Shown here: piece by piece, positions 36,081 to 47,136 of the stretch
Layout of the letters: every line of letters begins with the position of its first letter
How positions within the stretch are numbered: position 1 is the stretch's first letter
From: Prillingera fragicola
Taxonomy: Eukaryota > Basidiomycota > Tremellomycetes > Trichosporonales > Trichosporonaceae
Assembly: GCA_002335605.1 (NCBI GenBank)
Contig: BEDY01000005.1
Coordinates: 992,001 to 1,056,000, forward strand
Reading direction: 5' to 3'
DNA: 64,000 nt
Program-made: the position numbers and the translations under genes
Notes under the pieces: model-generated
What the model was told of the DNA's origin: nothing
Databases searched by the model: none
Seen by the model: only the letters and a program-made list of their open reading frames with translations

Positions 36081-36138
36081 TCTGTGGCGTGTGAGGCTTC
36101 GAAAGTTGGTCTGTGGCATGTGAGGCTTCGAGAGTTGG
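36081..36138. repeat. 29-nt tandem duplication
   Basis: A 29-nt unit that begins TCTGTGGC and ends AGTTGG is present twice with two mismatches (36081-36109 and 36110-36138). Confidence 0.85.
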
Positions 36139-36518
36139 GGCAAGTAAGATTGAGGTGGTGGGACGATGCGGTATGGAATTGCGACTCGTTGAACTCTTCC
36201 GTGGGCTCCTCGACTAGTGCGACTCCTTGGCTTTGGAGTCTTGCCTCAGACAGCAGAGGCCAATGAACACATTTGTCGGCGCGTGTAGTTGCCTTGCTGG
36301 TTAGCTCGAAGTCTGCATCAGGCCAAGCTGAATGTTACTCTTGCAGGTCAAATCGAGCTCTGTGAACGGGGTAGGCCAACCCAAGTGTCAGTCTCAGCAT
36401 TAGTCGTCAGCAGATAGTCAGCAACCGACCTGAGCAAAGCATTACAATAACAAAACTATGTACAACGGCAGCACGCCCCCTCTAACACTTAGCAACTGAT
36501 CCCCACTGATCACCCGGT

Positions 36519-38678
36519 CTACTCTTCATCCTCCAGCTCAAACTCTTCTCCAGCCATCAGCCGCTCATACTCCGGAGCCTGCGCCAGCCCAGCCCCACTC
36601 CTCGGATCCGGCTCCTCGCGCCGCGTCTTCCTCCCACCGTGGCCCGCAACACCAGCGCCAACTTCCCGCCATCCCCTCCTTCCACTCCACTTACTCGTGC
36701 CCTCCATCTGCAAACCCAGCCCGTTCTCGTCTTCAACCACCTCTTCCTCTTCAGGCGCCGGGGTGCCGAGTAACGGCAGTCCTGCTGGCTCCCTCGGTGC
36801 TGCGACGGCAGCGGCCTTCCACCCAACGTCAGGCATGGGGAACACCAGCCCCACGACGCGCCCCAGGACAATCCAAGCGGCCGCCCATGCCAGACCCGTG
36901 GCGACTGTAGACAGCGTACACAGCCTTCCGCCCGTGCCCGAGAGATCCAAGGATGGTGGCACAGCCTCGGCAGCTGGGTTCGCGCACGGTCTGTTCGGCG
37001 TCGCGGGGAGGAGAGTGTAAATGACTGCTGAAAGGGACCACAGGAAGAAGAGCGTCGACGATGTGCTGACTTCGAGAGAACGGGAGTGTTTTGTCCAGAA
37101 CGTGTCTGTTTCCGTGCTCTTTGGCTGGCTGGGGGGCCCGAAGAAGTGCGCACCCAGGCTGGGATGTCAGTGAGGCACAGAGAGATCGAAGTGGTCGAAG
37201 GGACAGGCGCAAGAAGAGAGAATACTAACAAGGTCGCCGCAAAGATGCCACTCAAGATACTGGTAGCAATGATCATGACACTGCCACCGACTATCGTCAG
37301 CTCCACACACCTTGCGAGACTCACCTTCTTGGTTCTCAACCAACAAGATCCCGGCAGAGATAACCACGCCCAGCGAGCAGACCAGCAGGGGAATGTATGC
37401 CCACGCACGACCAGCGGCAAACTTATCTTTACGCGCCGGCGTCACAACGCCGGCTGCGTCGGTTTCGACGGGCTCAGGCTGCGACTGACTGGCTCCTGCA
37501 TCATCAGAAACGAGCGCACCGTACCCTGTCCGCTGGCTGCGAAGCGTGCGTGTCGGCATGGGCGGGCTTGGGAGCGGGGCGAGGGCCATGTCCCAGAGGA
37601 CCAAACCGGTGCCTTTACCGGGCTCGGATTGCTCGGCATCAAAGGTCGACGAGAAGCTCTCAAGATAGGTCGGTGAGACGATTTGTGACAGTAGGACTAG
37701 TAAGAGACACAGAGTGGCCGTGCTGAGCAAATGCAAGATTGCCAGGTCAAAGGTCAAGAGCGGACAAGCAGGGACGGCAATTTGGGTCATGTCTCTGGCG
37801 CACACGCCTTGGGCGATTGTGAATGCTGAGAATGCCATGGTGGTGGCTGCTTTGGTCAGCAGGTCGCGGAGGTGTGGGATATGAGCTCTGCTGCACAGGC
37901 AACAAAGCTCTATCAGAGCTATCTGCAAACGTGCACCACCCCACATCGGCTCAATGACGACTAGTGTGGCGATGACGTCTTATCTCCCGTCGCCGATACC
38001 ACACGCCGAAGTGCCCCAGTTCAAAGTCCTTTCGCCGAACCAGACTCACAAATCCAGAGGACCCACAACATGGTCACAAAGGTGAACTCTACGCGGTCGA
38101 CGTACAGTCCCCACGCCCGGGGAAGTATCATGCTGGCGCCGCGCAAGAGGCCAAGCCCCCCTAGCCCTGCTGCGCCGAGGAGAATGCAGATTGAGCGGAT
38201 GTCGCCTTGTGCGCCTTGGAAAGGTTGTGCGCCTGGCAAGTTAGAAACACGATACTATGCAGAGATTTTTTTTGCAGAGGTTAAGAACAGCTGGAGACGC
38301 CGAGAGGTGGCCTTGGGAGAGAGGGAACCGAGAGGCTGGCGTTGCACCTCGGGTCCGGCGTGGTGGGCGGAGCTTGGGCTCGGCGTGACCACTGAGCGCG
38401 CCCAAGCACGCATGCAGCAGTGTCGTCGCAGCCTATCCTCCCAGCAGCGTAATCTTCCCTCCTGGCTAATGCAGTTCCAACATTTGCATCCCGTACCGTT
38501 GCATTGGACGTGCTTGGCACTGTGCTGCCGGTCTCTGCAGTCCCCGCGTCTGGCTTCTGGTGGCAAACTCACCTCCCACCGAGTCTGGGGCCGAGCTGGC
38601 GATGGCTACTGCGGAGAGAATGGCGACGAGGCCCTGCAGTGCCCACCTGCTTTGTGATGCTGTCAAGAGAGCAGGCAT
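36519..38678 (-). CDS. Eight-span MARVEL-like membrane protein
   Basis: Five exons: 38678-38573, 38232-38050, 37846-37325, 37290-37230 and 37158-36519. Introns are 340, 203, 34 and 71 nt with consistent phases, giving about 503 aa. About eight hydrophobic helices can be counted, in two sets of four. The first set includes ILSAVAIASSA, CILLGAAGLGGLGLL, FTFVTMLWVLWI and LAILHLLSTATLCLLLVLLS. The second includes YIPLLVCSLGVVISAGILLV, IIATSILSGIFAAT, LFFLWSLSAVIYTLL and STVATGLAWAAAWIVLGRVV. This resembles fungal MARVEL-type four-helix proteins and suggests an internal duplication. A polar linker separates the halves and the tail is acidic (EEFELEDEE). The exon 3 acceptor is ambiguous by 3 nt (CAAAG or GCAG). 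No enzymatic motif is visible; a membrane-organising role is inference. Confidence 0.65.
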
Positions 38679-38933
38679 TGCTGTCTGTTCTGTCCTGTTG
38701 TTGCGGGAGAGAGAGAGTGAGATTGTGAGCTGTGGAGCACTCATCCTGTGCACACCCACTGCTGTACACCACCCACCCAGCAGCTGACGGTGCCTGAAAA
38801 TGCCAGTTAGCACCCGCGGAGGATGCCGGGCCGGGAGGACACAGTCATGTGGTCTCAACTTTGTCTCTTTCTCTCGTCTTGTCAACAACCATCTCTGATA
38901 CATTTACAGACGCACTCCACGACACTCTCACTC
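38679..38933. promoter_or_regulatory. Divergent promoter region, MARVEL-like protein / COX19
   Basis: Only 255 nt separate the two start codons, so both promoters must lie here or overlap. The COX19 side is C/T-rich. No specific binding site was identified. Confidence 0.5.
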
Positions 38934-39752
38934 ATGTCGTTCGGCCGCCCAGGAGCACTCTCAGACAGTTTCAAGGTCTCGCCCCCGCAGCGCGGCTCGT
39001 TCCCTCTCGACCACGATGGTACGTCCTCACCTCCACTTTTGTTCTTCCAAAAAGTCGCTCGCGTCAGTTGCCTTTGTGGCATGGCCTGGAGGTGGGGTCA
39101 GGCCGGTGTCAAGCCGTAAAAGCATGTGCCCAGGAATCGACCGAAGATGCTCTGGAGGAGAGGAGGGCTCCGAGGGAGCTGCCAGCCGTTGACCCTCCGC
39201 GCCCATCTGCTGTCGTCATCGTTGCAGCTTTGGAGGCACAGCCTTCTTTGCTACCACTGTCCTGTTGGCCTGGTGGCTTCTATGCTGTGCTCTGGGATGG
39301 GATCTGCGGCCAGTGTCTCGACGAGCATCTCTGCTTGCCCACTCGGCGTCGCGCCATGCCATGCCTCCATGTGGCTGTCAACCATTGAACACGCTTCATT
39401 GCCATTGCAACAACCCCCCCCCCCCCGGCCCCCACCCCGAGCGACTCTCACGACCGCTCTGCCTAAGTCTACAGCTCACTAACACTTCACAGGCGAGTGC
39501 AAAACCGTCATGCTCACCTACATGCGCTGCCTGAAAGCCAACAAGAATGTCGCCGGCTCGTGCCGCCCAGAAGCCCGCGCGTACCTCGAGTGCAGGATGG
39601 ACAACGGCCTCATGACAAGGGACGACATGCAAAACTTGGGACTGGGAGACGTTGGGCCTGATGCCACGCCTACTCCAGCGGCGGCGGCGGCGACGGGGGC
39701 CGCGGAGGCGGCGAAAGAACGGGTCACTGCCGAGCAGATGAAGAGGATATGA
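38934..39752 (+). CDS. COX19: Cytochrome c oxidase assembly protein COX19
   Basis: Two exons, 38934-39018 and 39493-39752, with a 474-nt phase-1 intron (GTACGT donor, CTAAC branch, CACAG), giving 114 aa. Exon 1 encodes the conserved SFGRPG N-terminus and ends in GSFPLDHDG. Exon 2 carries the twin CX9C motif (CKTVMLTYMRC and CRPEARAYLEC) followed by the conserved RMDNGLM and NLGL. Cox19 is a soluble protein of the mitochondrial intermembrane space that works with Cox11 in copper delivery to cytochrome oxidase and is imported through Mia40. A short Ala/Thr-rich C-terminal tail extends beyond the usual core. Confidence 0.95.
39414..39426. repeat. 13-nt C tract inside COX19 intron
   Basis: Thirteen consecutive C on the plus strand, inside the long COX19 intron. 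Confidence 0.8.
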
Positions 39753-40101
39753 GAGGGTACACGACTGGGGTACGGGACTGGGGTACGGGCGCCAACAAGT
39801 GCCACGACGACAATCGCGGGACGACAGCGTACAGGCTCGTCTGCGCGAAAACGACCCCCTCCCACTTCTTCCACAGACCCATCTCCAACTACACCACGAC
39901 GCCAAACCTGCACAAACAACAAGATACGCAACTCCACTCATTATATGCATTGATATTCATTACAGATAGTGTCGAACAAGGGAACAAGAAGTGGAAAGAA
40001 GAGGAGGAAAGACAACAGTGGCGTGCAGAGGCGATATGACAGGTATCGCGCAAGGAATGGTCGCCGTCAACCTAAAAGATGGTATCCCTCCTTGCCAGCA
40101 A
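39753..40101. other. Convergent 3' region of COX19 and STB6-like gene
   Basis: A 349-nt AT-richer gap between two stop codons on opposite strands. It presumably carries both polyadenylation regions. No gene seen. Confidence 0.5.
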
Positions 40102-43100
40102 CTAGAGGCCAAGCCGCCACCACGGCCTGCCCCTATCCCGTTCAATCTCCTCGACATTCCGCTCATGCTCCGCCCTCAGCGCCTCCCACTCATTCTCCAG
40201 GTCCCTCAGCCGCCAACTGACTTCGTGCGTGTTGGTGTCTTCAGACAGGAAGAACTGAATCTTATCGCTCGCCCACTGCAGCGCGCGGTCTTCGTCCACA
40301 TCGTCGCCTGCTGCACGGGCCAGCTCGCGCTTCAGGCCACGGACCTCGGCTTCGAGCGCCTCTATGCGCTCGCGACGGGCGCGGGCCGCGTCAAAGATTG
40401 TCGTCGTGGCGTTGAACGCGCTGCGTTCGAGAATCTACTCATCAGCGCCCTCTCTCGGCTCGCGGACTTACAGCCATGTCCTTAGCCCGCTTGGCCAGTT
40501 GCCTCTCCCGTTTTCGCAGCTCGATGACAGCAGCACACATCTCCACGTCAATCGCAAGATGCTCGGGAGCCGTAAGAGACAGACCGCGATACTCTGCCCT
40601 ATCTTGCAGACTATGCGTGCGTTTCAGCGGCTCAGGATCAATGTCAAACACGTCCTCCTCGGCGTGTCCGTTGGCACCGTTAATACCCTCAGAGGACGCA
40701 GTGTGCGGAAAGCCGGCACCGAGCCTCGCGCTCGGCGGGAGGCTGCGGACCACACAGCCGCCGGGGCCCGTTATGAGCCGTCTGCCCGTGCCGTGCGGGT
40801 TGGCTACTGCCCATTCTACGCCGCCGTCCTCAATGACCACGTCGGCGCCGTCCGAGGCAGTGCGGAGCATGGCGGTAGAGCGTGCACGCGCGTGCCAGAC
40901 TAGCTGCCGTTCAGACATGACCGACCCCGTGCGGCTGGGCAGGTGAGGGTGGCCCGCTACGCGCTCGCCGCTGAGGGCAGTAGCCAGCGTGCGCCCCCCT
41001 CGATTCGTGGACCCGACCGTTGGAGCCGGCGTGGCCACGTTGCGCACATGGGTGTGCATCTCGTCCGGAAACGTGCGCGGAGGTGAGAAGCCCGATGGAC
41101 CGGCATCCGAGTCCGAGGCAGCCGAGATGCGCTGTGCCGTACCCAGGGGCGAGAGCGATGCGACGTGCCGCGGCGACGGGGTGTATGGATCGAGCCTGCT
41201 GCGCGGTGGAGCTGGCGATGGGGAGCGCGACATGCCACTATTCCCGCCCTCCATGTCAGTCTGGGGTTCGATAAGGGTGGGGACGCCAGTTTTGCGCGCA
41301 GTGGGCGATTCGCTCTCCGAGGTGTCGTCGTTGTTTCGTCGACTGTGCGTGTCAGTGATGGATCGGCGGGGCATTGCCTCTCGGCGTTGATCTGCGTGGC
41401 ACTCGCTGGCAGTGACGGCCACAACCAGAGCGCACGGACGCCCCATCTTGCAGAGACTCACCCAACGAAACCTTTCAACTTGGCCCCTGTCCTCGCCTTG
41501 AGCGCACCGATAGCATGCCCAACACCAGGCGCAGAGCTCTCCTCGCCGCTGTCGGCCTTGTCACGTAAATGCCTCGTTCGGCGGGCAAGTACCCTCAACC
41601 GCCCAACATGCTGGCCCCTTCCATCTTGCTGGGCGCCAACATCTCCGTTCCAGAGGTACGCAATCCGACGTGCACCCATAAGATCCCATTCGCGCTCACG
41701 CGACTTGAGAACGCCGCGGGTGTACGCTTCGAGGTCGGTCGTAATGACGTCGGGGGCAGCGACCGAACCAACGTCGTCTTTGTGCACGATCATGCCTACG
41801 CCACTCTCGGTGTCGTCGCCGCGGAACCGCAAGTGCTGCTCGCGCTTGCGCAGCGGTGTCGATGCCTCGTTGTCACGATCACCCTTGAGGTTGGCGGATA
41901 TCGAGTTTGTAACAGCCGATGCGCCAGAGAGAAGCAGGCGGTGGACCTTGAGTGCGTCTGTGGCGTGGCCGCGGCGGCCGGATATGTACTGCGCGTTGAG
42001 GGCCCGAATGCTTGCAACAGAAATATACTTGGCTGGTGACTTTGCGTGTTGCGTCTACGGTCAGAGGTGCTCGGGACAAAGCGAGCTCACCTGGTATTCT
42101 CTCCATGCGGTGAGGAAGCGTCCAGGCTTCGCAAACGGGTCCTTCGGAAGCTATTGTCAGCGACGCTGCGGGCAAGCACGTACCCTCTCAACGCCGAGCT
42201 GCTCGAGCTGATAGCGGACAGATGTGACCGAGCTCAGCAGAGCAGAGAGCGTACGCGGGTCGATACATCCTCCAGACGTTTCCCTCTGAGTTGTCAGCGC
42301 GTTCCTATCCAAGCCAAGTCGTATCTAGTAGTGACTCCAGCACTAACCTCAAGTTTCAAGCTGTCCTCCCTCTCCATCCCCATAACCGTCCTCCACCTGA
42401 AGATGGCCGCCTTGGTCTCATCACAAAACAGGCCATCCATCTCAACATCCCTGAGGGCGGAAGTGAGCTTTTCGCCAAACATACCCCAGACAGCGAGCGA
42501 CCCCTGGATGAGCCGCACAAGTTCGGCCGCATTAAGGAGCAGTGGGTCATGCAACAGTGCGGTACCAGCACCAGGCGTGCCGAGCACGGCACCAGAGCCA
42601 GCGACAGAAACGTTGGCAGCACCTGGCGCGGTCGCGGAACCCAGTCCTCCTGGCGGGGGAGCGGCGCTCGTGCTCCAGCTCCGTGCGTGGGCGCTTGGCC
42701 CAGTCCGTTGTCCCTGTGGAGACGAGAGGGTGGTCGTCGCGCTCGTAGGTGAGGTGGCGGGTGCATTCGACGGTGACGTGGGCGGAGAGGCTGTGCTCCC
42801 TGGTGCAGGTATCAAGTACGACTCGTAAAACTTGCGCCTTACAGGCGGTACGGGTGGCTCGTTTCCCATAGCTGCGCGGCCACCGCATCCAAGACGGCGA
42901 AGCGCAGTGTTGAGCACAATGAAAGGCCAAGCCTCACGCAAGTCTCCTCCGGGAACGGGCGCAATATCTTGACCGTATCCCGCAGGTGAGGAGACGAGGA
43001 GGGTGCCGTGCTCTGTATCGCGGGCATGTGCGCCGGCTTCGTTTGCAAGAAACATCTGGGCAGCTTGGAGCTCGGACGCGCCGGCCGAGGCCGAAAGCGT

Positions 43101-43872
43101 CGGGAGCGGGACTAGGACATAACATGAGATCTGAAGTCAGCGTCCATCAGCACAGCAGCTCACCTTCTCCGTTGGCTTGCCCGTGGAGACAGCAATCGTG
43201 AGCGTCCAGTGCGTGCGCGAGAGATACCTGTTGGTTAGCGATGTCTTCCATGGACAAACAGCATCGGGTGAGGTGGACAGCCTGCTACGAGCTTCGAGAC
43301 CTGGACCTGCCCCCACGAAGCCCACACCTCTGAAGCCTCTGCCATTGTCACTCTACCGCACCCAAGCAGAGCAAGCTCAAAACCTGCTCCGGCCACGAGA
43401 ACGAGACACCAAGTCCTCCTGCCATCGACAGCCTCCCCGCCAAACTGGCCGCCGTCCCTCCCGCCCTCCCTTACTCCTACCACCAAGCAAAGACTCACCA
43501 GCTTCGAATACCATACAGCGCGAATCCACTTAACCTGACCTCACGATCAACCCTAAGCCTCCCCAACCGGGGCAGCCACTCATCCAGCTCCTCAAGCACA
43601 CGGTCCGTAGGCACCACAAGCCCCCGCGGCGGGGCGATATGCGCCGGCGCCGCCCCCTCCCCGGGCGCAGCGGGGGGCGGACTGCCGCTCTTGCCCGTAG
43701 CCAACGTCGAAGGGGAACCCGTAGCCGGCCGGCGGTGTTCGAGGGAGCGCCGGACCGTGGGCCGGTTCTGCGGCGACGACGGCGCGCTGTTGCGTCCTCT
43801 TTGGAGGTCGCGCTCGGCGCGATCCCTCGGTGATAGCGGGGGCGAGTAGAGCATTGCGAACGGGGCCTCCAT
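40102..43872 (-). CDS. STB6: STB6/STB2-family protein with C-terminal coiled coil
   Basis: Modelled as eight exons: 43872-43499, 43227-43164, 43130-42348, 42285-42184, 42150-42091, 42039-41462, 41405-40472 and 40434-40102. Introns are 271, 33, 62, 33, 51, 56 and 37 nt and all phases agree, giving about 1075 aa. The STB6-like N-terminal domain shows SGFALYGIRSW joined to YLSRTHWTLTIAVSTGKP, then GTLLVSSPAGYG, then LNTALRRLGCGGR, a Ser/Pro linker and DPLLLNAAELVRLIQGSLAVWG. Exons 4 and 5 carry VTSVRYQLEQLG and DPFAKPGRFLTAW. Yeast Stb2/Stb6 bind Sin3, but their exact role is unclear. The last two exons encode a disordered region and a coiled coil (EALEAEVRGLKRELA). Alternatively, exon 6 ends at a stop at 41458 and exons 7-8 form a separate gene starting at 41374. 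Confidence 0.7.
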
Positions 43873-44364
43873 GGTTGCTGAAAGGGCCCGCCGCTGCTGG
43901 CTCTGGCGGTTCTAGAAGTCTGGAGTGGAACGTGAGTTGCTGAGAGAGATGAGGTGGTTGATGGATTGGAATGGGCGATTCATCCGCGGCGATCAGTCGG
44001 GCGTGCCTGGCCCCGCTATTGCCACCGAACGTGAACTACGAAGGGTGTCCACAATTAATTGCGGGCGCATCTTCGTCGCTGGCTCTCATCTTCACAATCA
44101 AAAGCACAACCATCTGTCTGTCCCAGATTCAAATGCAACACTGTCTGGCTCATATGCATCCTCGGCTAACGTAACAACCATCATCCCACGACAACCACTA
44201 CCATCTAACATGACTCGTCACTCATCTGCCAATCAACCACCCCAACCCCCTAGCAGGCGGCGGGCTTGGCGTCCTCGGCGCCTCACTTTCAGCAGGTCTA
44301 GACTAGTCAGCAAAGCTGAGCTTGATACAACAGGCTGGCGCTATATTAGCGCCGTTGCGCGCAC
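43873..44364. other. Intergenic, STB6-like upstream region
   Basis: 492 nt between the STB6-like start and the SSH4 stop, both on the minus strand. I see no gene. It is AT-richer in 44080-44220. Confidence 0.45.
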
Positions 44365-46480
44365 TCACGCATCCATGGCGGCGATCGCCTGGTTGATCAA
44401 CTCCTCTGGCAAGTCCGCAGGCAAGCCCTGCGAATAGACATGTGGGTCGAGCGGTGCATACCCGGGCGGAGGGGGCGAGTCCTCGGGCGGACCGAGCGAG
44501 GGCGAGCGCTCGACGCGCACCGTACTCCGTGTTCCCGTGCTGTCGTCGCCAGACGACGCCCCGCTGCCACGGCCGGAACGCGTGCCAGCGCTCTCTTCCG
44601 TGAGCATGTCGGGGTTGGCGGCGCGCTGGGCAAAGTACGACTGTGTGCCGCGCAGAGAGTGCATGGAGATGTCGAGCACGTTGGGTGTAGGCGGGTTGGG
44701 CGGGGAGACGATGGATGACTGCGAAGCGTCCGTTTCGGCATCGGACGCATCGGTCATGTACTCTACATCGTCGACGGGAGGCACACGAGCTTCCACCTGC
44801 GGCGCGTCGGTGGGGGACACGTACCCGTCTGGGTCGGGCGTGTTGCCGCCTGAATTCCTCGCGGCGGGTCCTTGGCGGTCGCCCACGCGCAAAGGAGAGG
44901 GCACGACGGGCACCGACGTCGCGGTGTGGTTGCGGCGGTGACGGCGGCTGCGCTGGGGAGTCGAAGGTCCAGCAACAGGTATGGGGCGTGTGAAGGGTGC
45001 GGACGAACTGGTGCCGGTGCCAGACGCGCGGTTGCGGGCGGCCTCAAGGAGAGCGCCGATGCCGCCCAGGTTGGGCTGGTTGCTCGACCCGGGCGTTCCA
45101 TAGCCTGCGTCGAGAAGGATACTGCCGCGTTCACTTCCGTATGCTGGTGGAGGCGCAAGAGTTCCTGCAGCGGGCGCCAGACCCCACTTCTTGACGTTGG
45201 CTTCGATAAAGACGAATCCGGCCTGTCCGAGGTTGACATGTAGAGTGCAGGGTCCGTTGGCGCCGACCGTTGGGAAGAGGTTGAGGCGGTTCAGGCCAGT
45301 GTAGCAGTCTTCGAGCTTACGGCCGTTGCGCGTGAAGAATACGGTTCCAGTGCGTGGGCGGTAACCTACGCCCAAGACGTCACCCTCGGCCAGTGGCTGG
45401 CCATATGACTGGGCAGTGAACGGGTAGTTGTGGGAACGGAATCCGTCAGACGCAAAGTAGGCGACAGAAAAGCGGTTCCAGCCAGGCAGACGGAACGAAG
45501 GGTAGGGCTTTGTGGCCAGTCCAACCGCGACCTCGGTCGCAGGCGGCTTGTCGTAAAGCTTGACCTCCCAGTAGTAGACCTCGTTGAGCTTTGGCAAAGG
45601 CAAGTTGGCCATGACACTGTTTCCACCTCCCTCACGCGCAGGCATGCCCGGTCCGTCTGAGAGAAAGGTGATTTCCGTCCTTGACTGGACATAAAGCGAC
45701 AAATTCTCCTCATAGTCGGGTTCAAACGCCCATGCCGACACACCTTTCTCCTGGATCGACAAGAACTGCGAGAGAGTGATATCCGTAGGAACCGACGACG
45801 GGGGGTACTGAAGCTGCCAGTCTAGACATTAGCACAACACCTTGGCTTGTGGACTCACCCTTGGCACGCTTGAACGCCTCACGCACATCTGGGTCCACAG
45901 TCTCGAGCCATCGGCTCTCGACACCCTCGGTGCCTCCCTCGCCCATCACGCCGTCGCCCTTACTCAAGTCGAGCGGCCCTCCGTCCTCGGTAAGCCGAAT
46001 CCCCTTCTGGCGCTTCATGCACAGCAGCGCAATGAGGAACATGAGTACACCGAGGAGCACGGTCAAGATGACCACCAGGATTGGGATAAACACAATCAAG
46101 ACGGTCGACGGGCTATCGGACCCATCACCGCCGCCATACTCGATTCCGCCGTTCCCAGGTGGCTCTCGCGGCAAAGGGTTGCCGACAACGGCCGCCTCGG
46201 CGTTGGCAAACACATTAAACTCGTCGGCTTTGACGACCTTGGCTGCTCGCAACACTGCTTTTGCCCTGGACATGACCTGCTTTGGTGGTTGCAACGGCCT
46301 CTGTCCGCCCACAGCACTGCTAGCGTCTGCCACAGCAGCGTACGAGGGTTCTGCCTGGGTGAGCGGCGAGATCCTCAACTTTGTATGCCAGGGGGCAGGC
46401 TCGATCTTTTCGCGCGTATGTGACATCGTGCGCGGGGGCTCCGAGACGTCGTCCGAGAAGGAGAAAGTCGACGTGTCCAT
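44365..46480 (-). CDS. SSH4: SSH4/EAR1-like SPRY-domain Rsp5 adaptor
   Basis: Two exons, 46480-45859 and 45821-44365, with a 37-nt phase-1 intron (GTGAGT donor, TCTAG acceptor), giving 692 aa. Around residues 123-152 lies one strong transmembrane helix (VLIVFIPILVVILTVLLGVL). A DWQLQYPPSSVPTDITLSQF segment after the intron precedes the SPRY/B30.2 domain, with YYWEVKLYDKPPATEVAVGL, GYRPRTGTVFFTRNGRKL and FPTVGANGPCTLHVNLGQ. The Ser-rich tail contains PPAY and PPGY, PPxY sites for the WW domains of Rsp5. Ssh4 and Ear1 recruit Rsp5 to endosomal and vacuolar membrane cargo for multivesicular-body sorting. The final codons GATGCGTGAGT could also form a splice donor, so the extreme C-terminus is open. 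Confidence 0.88.
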
Positions 46481-47136
46481 CGTGGGCCACTTGGATCCGC
46501 TGGGGTGGGTGCTGCGTTTGATACGATGCCAAGTGCGATACCTAGTGAGTCAGCTACTGAGACTGGTCTTTAGAGTCGGCGTGTGACAATGTTGGGAAGG
46601 ATGGAGCGCTTGGGTGTGCTTGGGGGGGAATGACTGGCAGGGTGGGAGGGACAGTGACGTGGGGGGTGTATGTTGATGATGAGATGAACGTACAACTGGA
46701 TAAGGAGAAGGCGGGTGGGTTCAACAAGGCCCGCTTGGGGCCATTGGCTGATACGGAACAAGTAGCTGATTCAGGTGGCGAGATGTGGGGGCTTGTTGTG
46801 CGGTTTAGGGAAGGGCACAGTGCAGTTGTTGGAGGTTGCTGTTTGATAAAAGCTAGAGTAGAGTATGCGCTGACCCGTTTGTGATTGCAATTGTTGTTGT
46901 AGTAGTAATGTACAAGCTGGAGCCAAAGGGGGGAGAGATGAGTGAGCGAGAGGTGAGAGTAAAGTGGAGATGGATGAGAGAGTGCAAGTGTCGGGCACAT
47001 ACGACTGCTCCAGGCCCACCTGGCCGCGCGGGGGAAGGTGGACCACAAGCCTGCCTTCCCTGACGGAACCATTTCCAATATCCACCAAAGTGGCAAATCT
47101 CCCTCCTCCACCCACAATGATAATGATGATGCATGC
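46481..47136. other. Intergenic, SSH4 upstream / NCA2 downstream
   Basis: 656 nt without a supported gene. On the minus strand it is the presumptive SSH4 promoter and leader, with a pyrimidine-rich segment and the NCA2 3' end. Confidence 0.45.

Larger units (their letters stand above)
28933..36518. other. 7.6-kb gene desert
   Basis: No supported gene. Lines counted by eye are nearer 47-52% GC, against over 60% in neighbouring exons. Frames are short and switch constantly. Weak coding-like fragments occur near 30439-30624 (Cys-rich), 35156-35520 and 35700-36070, but none can be joined into a recognisable protein. Several 21- to 29-nt tandem duplications are present. No LTR, terminal inverted repeat or transposon domain was recognised. 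It could be relic sequence, heterochromatin or part of a centromere. Confidence 0.5.
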
